Assembly (NCBI GenBank): GCA_002205965.3
Contig: NADL03000690.1
Coordinates: 62,001 to 126,000 of the forward strand
Length of the DNA stretch: 64,000 nt
Direction of reading: 5' to 3'
DNA from: Kappaphycus alvarezii
Lineage: Eukaryota > Rhodophyta > Florideophyceae > Gigartinales > Solieriaceae
In this document: positions 12,504 through 24,239 of the stretch, piece by piece
Layout of the letters: each line of letters opens with the position of its first letter
How positions within the stretch are numbered: the first letter of the stretch is position 1
Notes under the pieces: generated by a model
What the model was told of the DNA's origin: nothing
Database searches by the model: none
What the model saw: only the letters and a program-made list of their open reading frames with translations
Translations under genes and position numbers: made by a program

Positions 12504-15500
12504 ACGACGGGAAAGGAAACTTACCAACAACAGTGCCTTCTAAGATCAAGAGAGGCACTTTTGCAGTATTTTGTGTTTTGAAAACTTTCCTCTGCCTCAC
12601 AGAACTCTCCGCACATAAATATCAAATTTTTCCTCAAAAAATATTCACAAGATTTCAATATCACGGATACAGATATCAAAATTAGTTACTGGAAATCAAA
12701 AAAAAGTAAAGATCCAAAAAAAAATATTGGCTTTTCTTCACTCGAGTGTAAGGGGACACAAAAATGCTATAATTGTCTAAATTTCGCTATCTTTTTAGAG
12801 TCCAAATATATTTATGTAATTTATACCCGGTCTTAAATTGAAAAAAGAGGAAGGAATCCCTGGTAGCTAGGTAATTTTGATAAATTCAAAGTTTGAAGAT
12901 AATTTCCGTGATGACGATCTTTTCTCTATGTCGCACAAATACTAGACGTGATTATTTCCGAATGAAAACATCAACTGTGTTTAATAAACGCATTTTTTGG
13001 ATATATTAGAACTTAGAAACAAAATTCTAAATTAAGTATATATTTGAATATTCTCAATTTTTCCACATAATACATCTTTTTATATGAGCAAGTAGGGTGT
13101 CCTTCGAGTGGAAACTTTTCAGTTCTTTTATAAATTTCACTCATTCAATGCACATTCCGAGATGAAAACATTCTAGAAACTAGTGTGTATAGAGAATTTT
13201 TCCATTTTCGTAAAATTTCAATGTTTTAGTAGGTAAAGAAAGAGATAGTAAAATATCTCACTAAGGTTTCCATCACTGTTGGAGAAATGAAATGTGACGA
13301 TGCCTGTGAAAAAATCCCACAGATCATCCAAAAAAGATGATTTCCAACATTGAAGGTACATATAAATAACTAAGGGCATCTTGACTCTATTTTTTACCAA
13401 TAATATCTTTCAAGTAATCTATATTTAGTAGATCGGATTCTGAAATTTGTATGAAAAACGTTTGAGAATATTTATTGACTAGATAAATAGGTACTTTCAA
13501 ATTATTCAAGTTCGTTCAATGTGTTTATTCAATCAATATCTGATTGTATTTGTCCTCATAAAACTTATAGTTTGTAAAATATTTAATTTTATTTATTTTA
13601 ATTTCTTCATATGTGTCAAGATTGCATTGTTCAATTCAATTGTAATCTCTTAATAGTGGAAGGATATTTTGTAAACACTTAATGTGTAGCATCTGTGTAG
13701 AGTAATATTTTCAGACATTTCCTTCATATCTGAATTCTTCAAAATGTAAATAAAAAGGAGGGTAAATTGAGTGATTGTATATTTAAAGTATATGGTCCGT
13801 TTTGGCCTAGAGAAAAAGTACAGAATCGGATAAATGCGTTAAATTCAATAAATTTAAATTAAAATATTATCAATATTTATTATGTGCGGGCTCACAGAAT
13901 ATTTCTTTTTATGCAATTTTTAACTAAATTCTTGTTACTTATAATATCATGTATTCAAAACTTAAATACAAATTTTTGTTTCGAATTTTTGTTTCTTTGA
14001 CTATCCTCAATTCTGTCAGTAAAGATAGGAAAAAGAATTTCAAAACATTAGGCAAGAATAATATATACAAAGCGAATAATTTTTGAATAAATTAATTGAC
14101 ATCATTCGAACAAAATTAGTTTTACACTACAATAATAATTTAATAGGTCCATTTTCGTAATTCTTTACTTAAACAACGATTATTAATTATAAATAATATT
14201 CTTCTTCTTTGCTAAGTTTAAAAACTTACTTCATATCTAAAAGGTATGAAATTTTCATTATTAAATGGTAATTAATGATTTTCTACATCGTTTGAGTCAA
14301 CCCCTGTTGTTTTTGCATCAACTTAACATATGTTCTGAACTTATATCCCGAAATGGCGGTTATCTTGATTTAAAATAATCAGACTTGCTTAGAGCCCACG
14401 AATGTGACAAAAAACATTTTTGTTTATTTGTTGAAATACAGTCTTCGAATTATTTGAAACGAAAACTTTACTTACTCTTATGAGTTAAAACTCTTCTTAG
14501 TTTTAAATGTAGCAAAGCCAATACAAATACTGTAACTATATGTGTGAAATAAAAATGTCGATCATTTCAATTTCTAAATTCTCGTTTCCATCCAATTATT
14601 AGTAGAAAACACTGCCTTCCTTCATAAATATAAATGTTCGGATCTTAAGACTTAAAAATAATTACCGTTGATGAACATAACAGATGCAACTTTCATTAAT
14701 GTAGAAAATTCGTAATTGTTTCAGAATTATAAATCATATCTGTATCTCAATGACTGTCCAAGTATTTTGATTTGGATCAATAACATACTTTTTTGCTGGA
14801 ATCTAGACCACGATATAATACACTACCGTATTTTACAGTTATATTTTCCAATGAATTTGGCAAAATCATCCCGGCATTGCCCCATTTTGGTTTTACCGGA
14901 AATTGTTTTTTTGATATTTCACTTTCCTAATGGAAACACTTTTCTTCAAAATGAGAAATTGAAAATATAGACTATAGTTTCGATTTCCTAGCCCGTTGTT
15001 CGAAATTAAGTGAGAAAGAAAGCGTTTCTTATTTCATTTTCAAGAACAGCTCTTCGTAAAATCTGTTAATATCAATTATCATTAAACTCGACATCTACGG
15101 GACTATAAATATCTTTTCCATATGGAACCACCAGAATTTCAACCATAAATTCCACCTTCGTAATTTACTAAAAATATGTATACATACGAAACCCGCAATA
15201 TAGTACAGCTATATTCTTTAGAATTTTAAAAAATGTTGTACTGCAGTTATGAGAAAATTCTACGCACCACGAATAGACTAGTGGATTCATATCTCACTCA
15301 TTTGAAATTTACCAGTGTCGCTTGTAAGTAGCAAATTTTTAGCCTGCAATCAACTAGGAGAAAAATTATTATAAGTAGTATGAATTAAAGGGATATTACC
15401 TATTTCATCAATAAGTTGTTACTTAAAAAACGTGAAAGGTGCGAAAATGCATGAGCTATATTTTTTTAAGTATGAGATTTCAAAAATCAATCTGAATGAA

Positions 15501-15534
15501 TATCAAGCGTTCTACAAGTATCATTAAGTGGTAT
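12504..15534. other. AT-rich DNA without a recognisable gene
   Basis: Strongly AT-rich, with poly(A/T) runs and no open frame showing a family motif on either strand. The region runs up to the sharp GC-rich boundary of the next retroelement near 15535. I see no repeat, RNA gene or terminator hairpin. Confidence 0.4.
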
Positions 15535-15692
15535 GTACCAATGTACCCGTGTGTATATGTGTGAAGATCTGAGGGGAGCAGCGAGCATGTGGGATGAGCT
15601 GTCACAGGGCCGAGCGTACCAGCGGACGTATTTAGGCGTGCGCATGTTGTGCCGGCAAGTCGACGCTTTCCCTTATGTCTCATTCGTTGTCA
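15535..15692 (+). repeat. Direct terminal repeat, left copy (element A)
   Basis: Matches 19594-19753 with scattered differences. Shared blocks include GTGTGAAGATCTGAGGGGAG, CAGCGAGCATGTG and GCGCATGTTGTGCCGGCAAG. Confidence 0.85.
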
Positions 15693-15959
15693 GAAATTCC
15701 CCCACTAAGAGTCAGGGCGGCGATATATTCTATCAAACACATCACAGTGTTCTTCGGAGCATGGCTGACAGTAACATAAACCAAGGCGATGGGATCGCTA
15801 GGTCGTGTTCGGGGGCTGGGTCAGAGACAGTTTCGCGCGTGTGCGTGCGGCCTGGTCATAACTCAAGCCCAGACGTAGGGACTTTGGCAGGGTGGTGACG
15901 GAGCGCAACGCTTTGAAGTTGTGTGCGGAAGGAAGCAGGTTCTAGCGAGGTCCGAATGT

Positions 15960-16440
15960 GCCTGTAACGCACATGATGTATTTCAAGCCTCCGGCGGACG
16001 CGTTCCTTTCCGAACTTCGAGCCAAAGATCGACGGTCCGCGAAATAATGGGAGTATGTGAATGCGGCGAAAGTCTGGGCGGATACGAAGGCGATGTCATT
16101 GGAAGTGGCGAGAACGGAGGCGGTTTCGGCGGAAGAGATGGGTCGCTTCTTGGCGCTGGTTGAGTTGTCCACAAAGCAACGTTGGAGGTTTTGAGTATGC
16201 GGGCGCAGTACTTTCGGATATCACTGAACAAGGGTTGGAGACGGCGCGTCAGATGGCGTTTCTTGTGGAACAAGGGCACAATCCTGTCTTCTCGGAGTCG
16301 TACAGGACAGCGAGAGAGACGCTTACATCGAAGATGGAGGTTGAGGCCGCGAAGCATCCGGCCAAGCTTCGCCTTGAGAGGGCATCTGCGCACAAGGGTA
16401 GCGGCGCCGGCGAGACCGGTGCCGAGGATCAGTGATAGGG
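15960..16440 (+). pseudogene. Gag-like ORF1 relic of element A
   Basis: Recovered in two frames. Near 15975-16180 the frame reads MYFKPPADAFLSELRAKD and then MGRFLALVELSTKQRW. From about 16190 to 16435 a second frame gives QGLETARQMAFLVEQGHNPV followed by ESYRTARETLTSKMEVEAAK and a charged end. The layout parallels the ORF1 of element B at 33787-34640, where a helical region is followed by a YAKEFKKQQ-like basic tail. I infer a Gag-like structural protein. No zinc knuckle is visible. Confidence 0.5.
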
Positions 16441-16839
16441 TACGTGTTTGCGGATGCCGTGGGAGCTCAGAAACAGGAGCTGCTGTGGCCGGGGACGGCG
16501 CGGAGGGCGAGCGCTTGGCGCTCAATCTTGGGAGCCTCCGAGTTTGTGAAGCGGACGGTGCGGTATGGGGTGCGAGACCTGCCAACTGTGCCTTTCACGA
16601 GTGTTATTGTGATGGGGGAAGTACCGCAAGGGGAGGAGGACAAACGGTTTGCGAGAAAAGAGCTCGGGAAGATAGTGAGGTTGCGACTGGTCGAACGGAT
16701 TGGGGAGGGAACGGCAAAAGGGTTGGTGAGGGTGGCGTGATGGTCTCATCGTCGTTCGTGGCTTGGCAAGGGGAGGGACGTGAACAAAAGGGGAGGTTTG
16801 TGATAAATCTGCAGCGTCAAAGCAAACATTAGCAGAAAG

Positions 16840-17470
16840 GGAGGGTGAGGATGGAGACGATTCAGTCGTTTGCGACGCAGGTGGAGCAAGGGGACGTGTT
16901 GATGTCCCGTGACTTCAAGAGGGGGTATAGGCACTTCTACCTCCACCTGGACATGCGGAATTACTTTCTTTTTCGCTGCGCGGGGAGTACTTTCGGTGTC
17001 TAGCCCTCCCGTGTGGGTGGGGGCGATCCGGGCTGTGGTTCGTGAAGCTGCTTCGCCGCTGGTCCGCTATATCCGGGAGGATTTGGGGTATCGTGTGTTG
17101 CCATATATCGACGATTTCCTGTTGGCACCGACACTTGCAGGAAGGGCGGCGACGGAGGAGAACTGTGGGGCTGCGAGGGAGAATCTGGATTAGTTCTTCG
17201 GACAGTTGGGGCTAGCAAGGCATTCGGAGAAAGGAGATTGGATAGGGAGTCGGCCAATCGACCACCTACGGGTTCACATCGACACCAAGAGGATGCGAGT
17301 ATTCGTGACGGATGGAATGGTGCGGCGGGTAAGAAGGATTGCGATGAAGATTTTGGCGGTGGCGCAAAGGAACCGGAGACTGGTTCATGTGGACTACGTG
17401 CACCGGTTCTGTGGTTTGTGCGTGTCGCTTGGATTGGCGCTGCCGTTAGCTCGCTTCTACACTATTTTCC
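16840..17470 (+). pseudogene. Reverse transcriptase relic of element A
   Basis: Motifs in order: SRDFKRGYRHFYLHLDMRNY near 16905-16965 (first catalytic Asp block), EYFRCLALPCGWG near 16985-17025 in a shifted frame, and LPYIDDFLLAPT near 17095-17130 carrying the YxDD box. Thumb and connection follow (DHLRVHIDTKRMRVFV near 17257-17310). At least two frame changes separate the blocks. The sequence resembles the RT of element B at 34640-35500 block by block, and both are of the DIRS-type pattern. Confidence 0.75.
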
Positions 17471-17486
17471 TCTACTTCGACTTGTC

Positions 17487-17572
17487 ACTACACGAGGGAA
17501 GAGAAAGGCAGGAAAGAGGGGACGAAGAGGGTAGAGAGGGAAGGGAAGAAGAAGAGGAGAAGAAGGGAGGTT
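17487..17572 (+). repeat. Purine-rich (GA) tract inside element A
   Basis: About 85 bp consisting almost entirely of G and A, encoding a Glu/Arg/Lys-rich run between RT and RNase H. It is probably a local expansion after the element died. Confidence 0.55.
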
Positions 17573-17839
17573 GCGGTTGGTTGGAGTGCGGCGCTGGACG
17601 GAAGCGAAGCCGGGGACAGAGCGCCGCTCACACGAGGCCGGAGCCAACGCACCCAGCCTGCCCAAGGATCGTGTGGACAGGGTGCGGCTGTGTCGGCAGA
17701 GCTTGAGGGATCTCGCGTACTGACTCGCGGAGAGGGGAGGGACCTTGTGCGGCTACCACCAGACCTGACGGTGCACAGCGGTGCAGCGGACGTCGTATAT
17801 GGTGGGACACTGGGGTTAGATGAGCGAGGAGGGTCGTCG

Positions 17840-18159
17840 GGTTTGTGGGAGGGGCGCGGGCTGTGGGGCGCGAGCGATCGCGCCCAATCCATTACTTTGA
17901 GGGAGTTACGCGCGGTACGGTTGTTGCTTTATCGGCACTTCGCGGTCTACGTGTCGGACCCGGGGTGAAGAGGATATTGCTACACGAGGACAATCAGGCG
18001 GTAGTGCACGTGCTCAACGCGATGGTTTCGGCTTCGAAGGAGATGATGGCAGAACTGCGCCGGTTGGAGGTGCTTCTCCGGGTGCTGGGGGCTCGATTAG
18101 AAGCGCGATGGATACCCTCTGCGGTGAACCGGTTTGCCGACGCATGGAGCTGGACGTAG
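17840..18159 (+). pseudogene. RNase H relic of element A
   Basis: Contains the DIRS-style RNase H pattern: a SITLRELRAVRLLLYRHF-type helix near 17890-17945, the EDNQAVVHVLNAM block near 17985-18025, and the terminal block RWIPSAVNRFADAWS near 18107-18155. Frame changes interrupt the front. The same three blocks occur in element B (ITFLELHAV, EDNQAVVAILNAM, SAVNRFADRWS), so the two elements are relatives of different subfamilies. Confidence 0.75.
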
Positions 18160-18599
18160 GATCCGGGGGATATCGGGTACGCAGGAGGAGTACGGGTTGG
18201 ACAGGGTGGCCTTTGGGGTGCGGCCCTTGGGGATACTTTGGTTGCGCGGGTGAAGTACCTGGAAACCAAGATGCAGGAGTACTGAGGCGACGGCTTTGCA
18301 CGATTTTAGAACCCTTCGGCGGATATGCTTCCATTAGTGGTGCGCAAACTGGAGGCCGAACAAGGGAAAGGGGTGCTATTGGAGCCTAGATGGCCGGAAC
18401 TGCCATGTTTCGCGCGCTCGCGCGGCTTGACGCCCAAGAATGTGGAGCTGGAAGCGGGCGGCGGGAAACTGTGGGACGGACGCAAGCACAAAGTAGGGCG
18501 ATGGGGATGGTCGCAGCCGTGGTGGACTGGAAGAGGTGCTGATGGAAGGGCTGAGGTCGGTGGTGATGAGTCGGACAACCGAGGGGACGGGAAGAACTG

Positions 18600-19583
18600 T
18601 AACTGAAGGCGGGGCCGAGGCTGCATCGTTGCTGGCGGACTATGGGTGGAGCGCGGGGACATGGAGGAATAGGACGATCCAGCTGCGCAAATGTCTCACG
18701 TTCTGTGATGATGAAGGACGAGACCCATTGCCGGCCGAGGAAGGGATGTGCTTGCGTATATTGAATACCTGTGGAAGGAAGGGAAGGTGGGCCCGAGATC
18801 GGCCCCGTAGTATGTCACGGCGGTGTCACGATATCATGAGGACGAAGGCTACGAATCTTCTACCAAGATACGACTTGTCGCGAACTGCCTGAAAGCCTAA
18901 CGGATGAAAAAGGATTGGGAATCGGAGCAAGATGACTTGGTACGACTGGGGTTACCGGCGGCGCACTTGCGCAGGATCCTGGACCTAGGATTGAGTGAGA
19001 GGGCGAGAGCGACGGTGGGAGCGTGTGCAGCAGTTGTGTTTGCCTATATAGTTCAGCTTCGGTCTGTGTCAGTGGCGCATGTGGCAGTGAGGGACGTGAT
19101 GGTGGACGACGAAGGAGTTGGGAGAGCGCAGATTGAGCGGCATAAGGCGAGGGTTTTGGCACGGCCTCTATTGTTGGCCTATACAGTACGCCTAATCCGC
19201 TATGGAAACAACGGGATGGCGTGTAACATTTGTTTCAGAAGTGGGCGAGGATTCGACCGAGGATTGCTGGGTACTTTTTTCTGACTACGCAACAAACTCT
19301 GGTATCCGCGAATTTGGGCGAGGCGCTGGGGTTGTTGTTGGGAAACAAGGGAATTCTAGCGCCGCATGGGTGCTATTATGGGTCACATAGCATGCGTACT
19401 GGGGCGTTTAACGACCTGGTGAACCTCAACTACTCCAACGCTTTCATTATGCACCGCTTGGAATGGGGCATCGGATCGAAGGGAATGTTACATGTCTACC
19501 ACGATAGCTGCATTGTGCGTGCGCAAGACTCGGATTGGTTTTTCGCGCATCTGCAGTCGGCTTCTGGCGCGCCTCCGTCTTAA
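18600..19583 (+). pseudogene. Tyrosine recombinase relic of element A
   Basis: Would integrate the circular DNA copy. A SAM-like N-terminal domain starts near 18630 (DYGWSAGTWRNRTIQLRKC). The catalytic domain shows Arg I in YIVQLRSVSVAHV near 19045-19085, the HxxR box in SHSMRTGAFNDL near 19380-19415, and the nucleophile Tyr in GMLHVYHDS near 19485-19510. It is spread over at least three frames, so it is inactive as sequenced, but all the main catalytic residues can still be read. Confidence 0.75.
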
Positions 19584-19593
19584 TTTGGTCTTC

Positions 19594-19753
19594 GTACCAG
19601 TGTACCCATGTGTATACGTGTGAAGATCTGAGGGGAGCAGCGAGCATGTGAGGATGAGCGGTCAAAGGGCCGAGAGTACCGGCGGGCGTATTTAGGCGCG
19701 CGCATGTTGTGCCGGCAAGTCGATCGCTTTCCCTCATGTCTATTTCTTTGTCA
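19594..19753 (+). repeat. Direct terminal repeat, right copy (element A)
   Basis: Second copy of the left terminal repeat, with the same order of shared blocks. It begins GTACCAGTGTACCC and ends near TTCTTTGTCA. Confidence 0.85.
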
Positions 19754-21370
19754 TGGTCCATCCCCCTCGTGTAGTCATCATGTCTTTTTCTTTGCTATTT
19801 AGTACTGGTCAGCATTCAGCTATATAAGTACGAAGTAGGCGGATATCTAGGCTTGTAAGTAAACCAATGATTGATCTTCACATAGGATTAAATTAGTGCC
19901 CCCATATAACCACAACCGCAATCATGTCGAAAAAAAACAGGATACACCCTAAGTTTCCCAATGAAGTCGCATCGCGCAAAAGGAATGATTGATCAACCTT
20001 GATACAAGAGATGAGTTCTACAATAAACCACTATACGAATTAATTCTTGAAAGTAACATTTCGGAAGAAATATTCCAATTCAATGGTTATCAGAAAATCT
20101 TAACTCCACATATCTTATGCTTACTATACAAATTTTCCAATGTTTTTTTCTGGAATCGTAGGAAAATTTATTTGATTTTTCAGTTTTATCACTTTAATCC
20201 TGACATTATCCAATTCCTTTAGTATTATATTACAGTTTTTTCTCCAGATAAAATGTCTGCCAGCGACTCCCCGAGGAATAAAAACTCCTAAATAAATTAT
20301 TGCAACATACAGTATGACAATCACAGCGAAACGTTAATTGATAAAGAATTCTCGAGTATCCCAATTGTGATTTTTAAGAAAAATGTCAATCTCGACCAAT
20401 TTTTTAGCTCTCACTAACAACCTAACAGTGAAATTTCTACCTAGTCGTATTTTATAAAGAAGATACTATTTATTGTAGGTAGTAAGCTTATAAATACACA
20501 TAAATGAATAGAAAAACAATAGCTCAGAGCAGTTTTGCTAAGTGTTGGCTTTTTACTGAGTTCACTAGAACAACAAGATAAGAAATTTTTTCATACAGAA
20601 ACTATCTGCGTATTTATAGTAAATATTACTGAAAAAAACTGATTAGGAGAAGTTTTAATCCGCAATATGAAGAGCATTGAAACACTTTTTATACTATCCC
20701 GTGAAATTCTTGATATGCAAAAATAAAATGCTAATTATTTAATGTTTGCATACATGTGAGCCTCAAATAAGTCTATTAGTGAAACGTTTTTTCCTGTTCC
20801 ACAAGTTCCTGAATTTCTCTATTCAACTATTGCTGTAGCCACAGACTCAAATTTTCGTGCAAAATCTTTTCGATTTTCTCCTGTCATATTTTCAAAATAT
20901 AATTTAATCATTCTACATTTATTAGTGAATTTTTCATCTGTTAATTTTTAGTATACACCTTGAAATTATTGTAAATACATTTAAATCCGCCAAAATCCGG
21001 TTTATTAAATTTAGGGTTGGGGCATTTTAAATATGTACAAATCTACTTATTCTTTCCGCCTTCTTTTTCCCAATAGAGAGATTACGTAACGAAAAAACTG
21101 CAAAGAAACTGTAAAGAAACTCTAATTGAATTACAGTAGAAAGATATTGTTTTATAATTCTGCAATGTACTTGAGCTACATTGCAGAATTGTGACGTTCT
21201 AATGAAGTGAAAACTTCAATTATTCCGTAATACGTGTACAACGTTTCCCTACATTTTGCGCCCATCTTACATATGGTTGGTGTATGAACCTGCATCCATC
21301 CCATCACAACATAGCTCTGAGAATGTGTTGGTAGGGGGTAACTAATAATAATAATTTTAACTCATCTGTC
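19754..21370. other. AT-rich DNA without a recognisable gene
   Basis: AT-rich sequence with short open frames only (the longest is about 77 codons, 19989-20222 plus). No motif, repeat or RNA gene was recognised. A short TAATAATAAT run lies near 21343. Confidence 0.4.
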
Positions 21371-21379
21371 ATTTCGACT

Positions 21380-22350
21380 GTGCATTGCCTGACCGCCTAT
21401 TAAGATTAAGATCTAATCGATGGTACACATCGGTCACGTGCAGTGGAGCGCGCGAGATGATAGCCATCGCTATCGACGAACATGTGATGCAGCTTAAGCC
21501 TTGATGTAGGCGTGTGCGGAAGATGGTGGGAGAGACGTGACATTTGTTCGCAGCTCGGTCGATAAAACGTTCAAGGAAACGGATGGTATCAGGAAATGCA
21601 TCTCCTAGCGAGTCAAAGGCGAGCAGTTGAAACTGGAAACCAACAAGGTCACGTGTATCGCGGAACGGATCCAGGGAAGGGGGACAATTCGCCTGGACAG
21701 CTCGTGTTCCAACTTCTGAATCTTCTGGCGATATCCTTGGGCAGCGGGGCCGGCTGCAACTCGCATCGCACTTTCAGAGGCGTACAACGTAAACGGCGAT
21801 GTAATAACAACGTCAAATATGAAGGGTTTCTCCCAGGGGTCAGCGGGGGAGGCAGGAGGATGTACAAGGGTGTCTCCGGGCCGAAGTTCGGAACCAGGGA
21901 TGAGGTCAGGAACCTCGAGCTGGGTGTGCAAACCAGCGGTGCGGAAAGTTGATAAGCGATGGCGTTACGAATGGCGTCATGCCAGTGTCGACGTCCAAAC
22001 TGAGAGGGGCAGGTGTCAGCAGCATGGTCACCGTAGACATCCAGCGGTTGCTCGTAGTGGTGACAGTTCAGCGGCATCGAGTCTATGTGGACTGGGAGAC
22101 CGAGGTGGCGGCGTTACATTATGCTCTAATTGGCAGGGGATACTTTTGTGGCAGTCGTTGGGTGCGCTTGAAGGAAAGCAAGGGTATCACTGTGTCGGAA
22201 GGCTAGGCCTATTATCTGGCGACGGGTCCTGTAAGCATGGTGATGTCTCGGGCATGGTACATCCCTCCAGAGGTCGTCTTCCCAGAACTCCTTTTGCCTG
22301 GTCTCATGCTTTGCCCTGTTGGAAAGTGGTTGGTAATAATCACGTATGAA
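21380..22350 (-). pseudogene. Retroelement C-terminal endonuclease-like relic, copy 1
   Basis: Minus-strand relic of a polyprotein tail. In order it shows QPLDVYGDHAADTC near 22000-22050, RHWHDAIRNAI, a PGDT block followed by FDVVITSPF near 21790-21870, RRIVPLP near 21690, and a tail CHVSPTIFRTRLHQGLSC with SIAMAIISRAP near 21440-21540. The Cys/His cluster, the RHxxxRN block and the D followed by a downstream D resemble the restriction-like endonuclease region at the C-terminus of R2-type non-LTR retrotransposons. That functional reading is inference. Three relatives lie elsewhere in this window. Several frame changes are present. Confidence 0.6.
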
Positions 22351-24239
22351 ACAAAACTGTACATGAGTAATCCTATTTCTGCAATTCAGTTCACTAAAGG
22401 AAATTTTTCCGCTTACAGATTCTAATTACAGTATCATTGAATTTTTTCTTGCATAATCCCTGTAATATAAGTAAATCATATGCACCAATAAATTCACTGC
22501 TTGTTCAATACTGACTACTGACACGGATTATACTGAGAGTTTTTGGAAAGTTGAATATACTTGAAGAGTAGCAAGGCTGCATTTAGCTATTGACTGAAGT
22601 TAATTGATTATTTGAAGGAAAGAATAAAATTTAAAAAACATTGTTGATGACTGTACTAATCTTTCAGTTGTACACTCTTTAATTTCCCAATTAAATATGT
22701 ACTCAGTAGCTGTTTCGATGTTGGTGGTCCTCTATGGGTAAGCTGGATGTCATACTGAGAGATATTGGCGCCCGTCTCCAAAATATCTACTGCACCCTAC
22801 AAAAATCTACGTATTCACAAGTTTATTTGCACAACACTTGAAATAAACTATCAAGAGTAAGCAGATATTTTAGCCACAAATACAACCATCCTTTCTGGTT
22901 TCATGAATATTTCATATCTCCATTTCCAAGCATTAACTTCTTCTCAAAATGAAATGATTTACTATTCCTACTACTCTTGTCCGCAGATAATATTTTGCGA
23001 GTATCCATACCACAAATAGGACTAATAAATTCAATTTCATCTATTTTAGGTTATTATAACAGTTTGGCCTTGTTGTTTGCCTTCTCTTCGACCTACGATA
23101 AACCTAGATCCAGCTGACCCGTACTTTTATCCACCTCTGCCCATTTCGGCTTCTGTGTTGACTTTCTTATGGAAACCCATCAATAAAGGCTATTAACTCT
23201 GACTTATACTTACTTGCAACCTAAAATTGATCATATCCATCGTTGGAACAAAAATAAAGCAATTGGTAACATTCGTTTTATGCTACCGCCCTCACAGTCG
23301 AAACCAGAGCCAAGAATAACCTACGGAATCACCTGAATGTTCGGTAACTTTTAATGAACTTAAAATATTTTACGAAATAATATTATCTGAAAATTGAATA
23401 AATGTACCCAAATGTTATTTTCTTCTGACTGGTCGTGGAAAAGGTAGGAATAAAACCTACTTGGCTTTACTGCGCACAGTAAGTACTCCTTTAGTTGTGA
23501 GAGGGTCGCCGTAACTTTCGATAGGCGCAGCAGTCCGTGTTGCACCCGTTGATATCAATAAGTATCGCAAGGTTGCATACTAAATTTTCAAGGGCTATCC
23601 ACATAATACCTGCTACTCCGGAGACTTCAGTGTATTTTAACTTTAAGAAAGTAGAATAATTTTAGCTGGGCAGGGGATCGATCAAGAACATCCCATAATT
23701 CTATTCCGGACTTCTCATTGTCATCCATAATTGCGCTGGTCTGTGTCATGGGACCTGCCGCGAGGGTCAAAACTATTGCCGCTTTTGAATAAATTTTTCC
23801 TCTCTTCTATCTGTATATCTGAGTCCAATAGTCACCGTCAGTCCTTGGCTGAAGTCCAAGAAGTTTAAGTCTTCTCTTTAGATGTAATCCTTCAACCACA
23901 TACGCCAGTGCATGATATTTTTAGTAACGGTCAATATTGGCAGTTTCTGGAGCTATTTGGAATCACCTTTCATGCTGTGCAAGTTTGTTAGTTAATGAAA
24001 AAAAGTCAGTAACGTGAACTTTTATAAAGGAAGTAACACAAAAGAGGTAAGATTATGTTTAGTTTTAAGAACTCAAGCGATCCCAACATGAAGAAAAATG
24101 TTGGAGTGGTGCCTTCTGGGTGTGCTCCACCCAGAATTTTACCTCTCTTTTTTGCTAACCCTGTGCGATCCCATGCTGCTCCACCCACTTTAGCCAGACA
24201 GGAAATAAATCTTCGATTTCCGATGCATCACAGTCAACA
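22351..24239. other. AT-rich DNA without a recognisable gene
   Basis: No open frame above about 65 codons and no recognisable motif, repeat or RNA gene. Confidence 0.4.

Larger units (their letters stand above)
15535..19753 (+). mobile_element. Tyrosine-recombinase (DIRS/Ngaro-like) retroelement relic A
   Basis: A GC-rich block of about 4.2 kb set in AT-rich DNA, bounded by direct repeats of about 160 bp (15535-15692 and 19594-19753). Inside, in order on the plus strand, are a Gag-like region, reverse transcriptase with YIDDFL, RNase H, and a tyrosine recombinase with HxxR and Tyr boxes. There is no DDE integrase or aspartic protease. This gene set defines YR retroelements. The direct, not inverted, ends point to an Ngaro/PAT-like layout, although the split A1-B1-A2-B2 pattern of Ngaro was not demonstrated. 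Numerous frame changes show that this copy is not functional. Confidence 0.8.

Noticed and set aside
15900-18900. Many long open frames on the minus strand of element A
   Set aside because: They are low-complexity shadows (Pro/Ser/Arg-rich) of GC-rich plus-strand retroelement genes.
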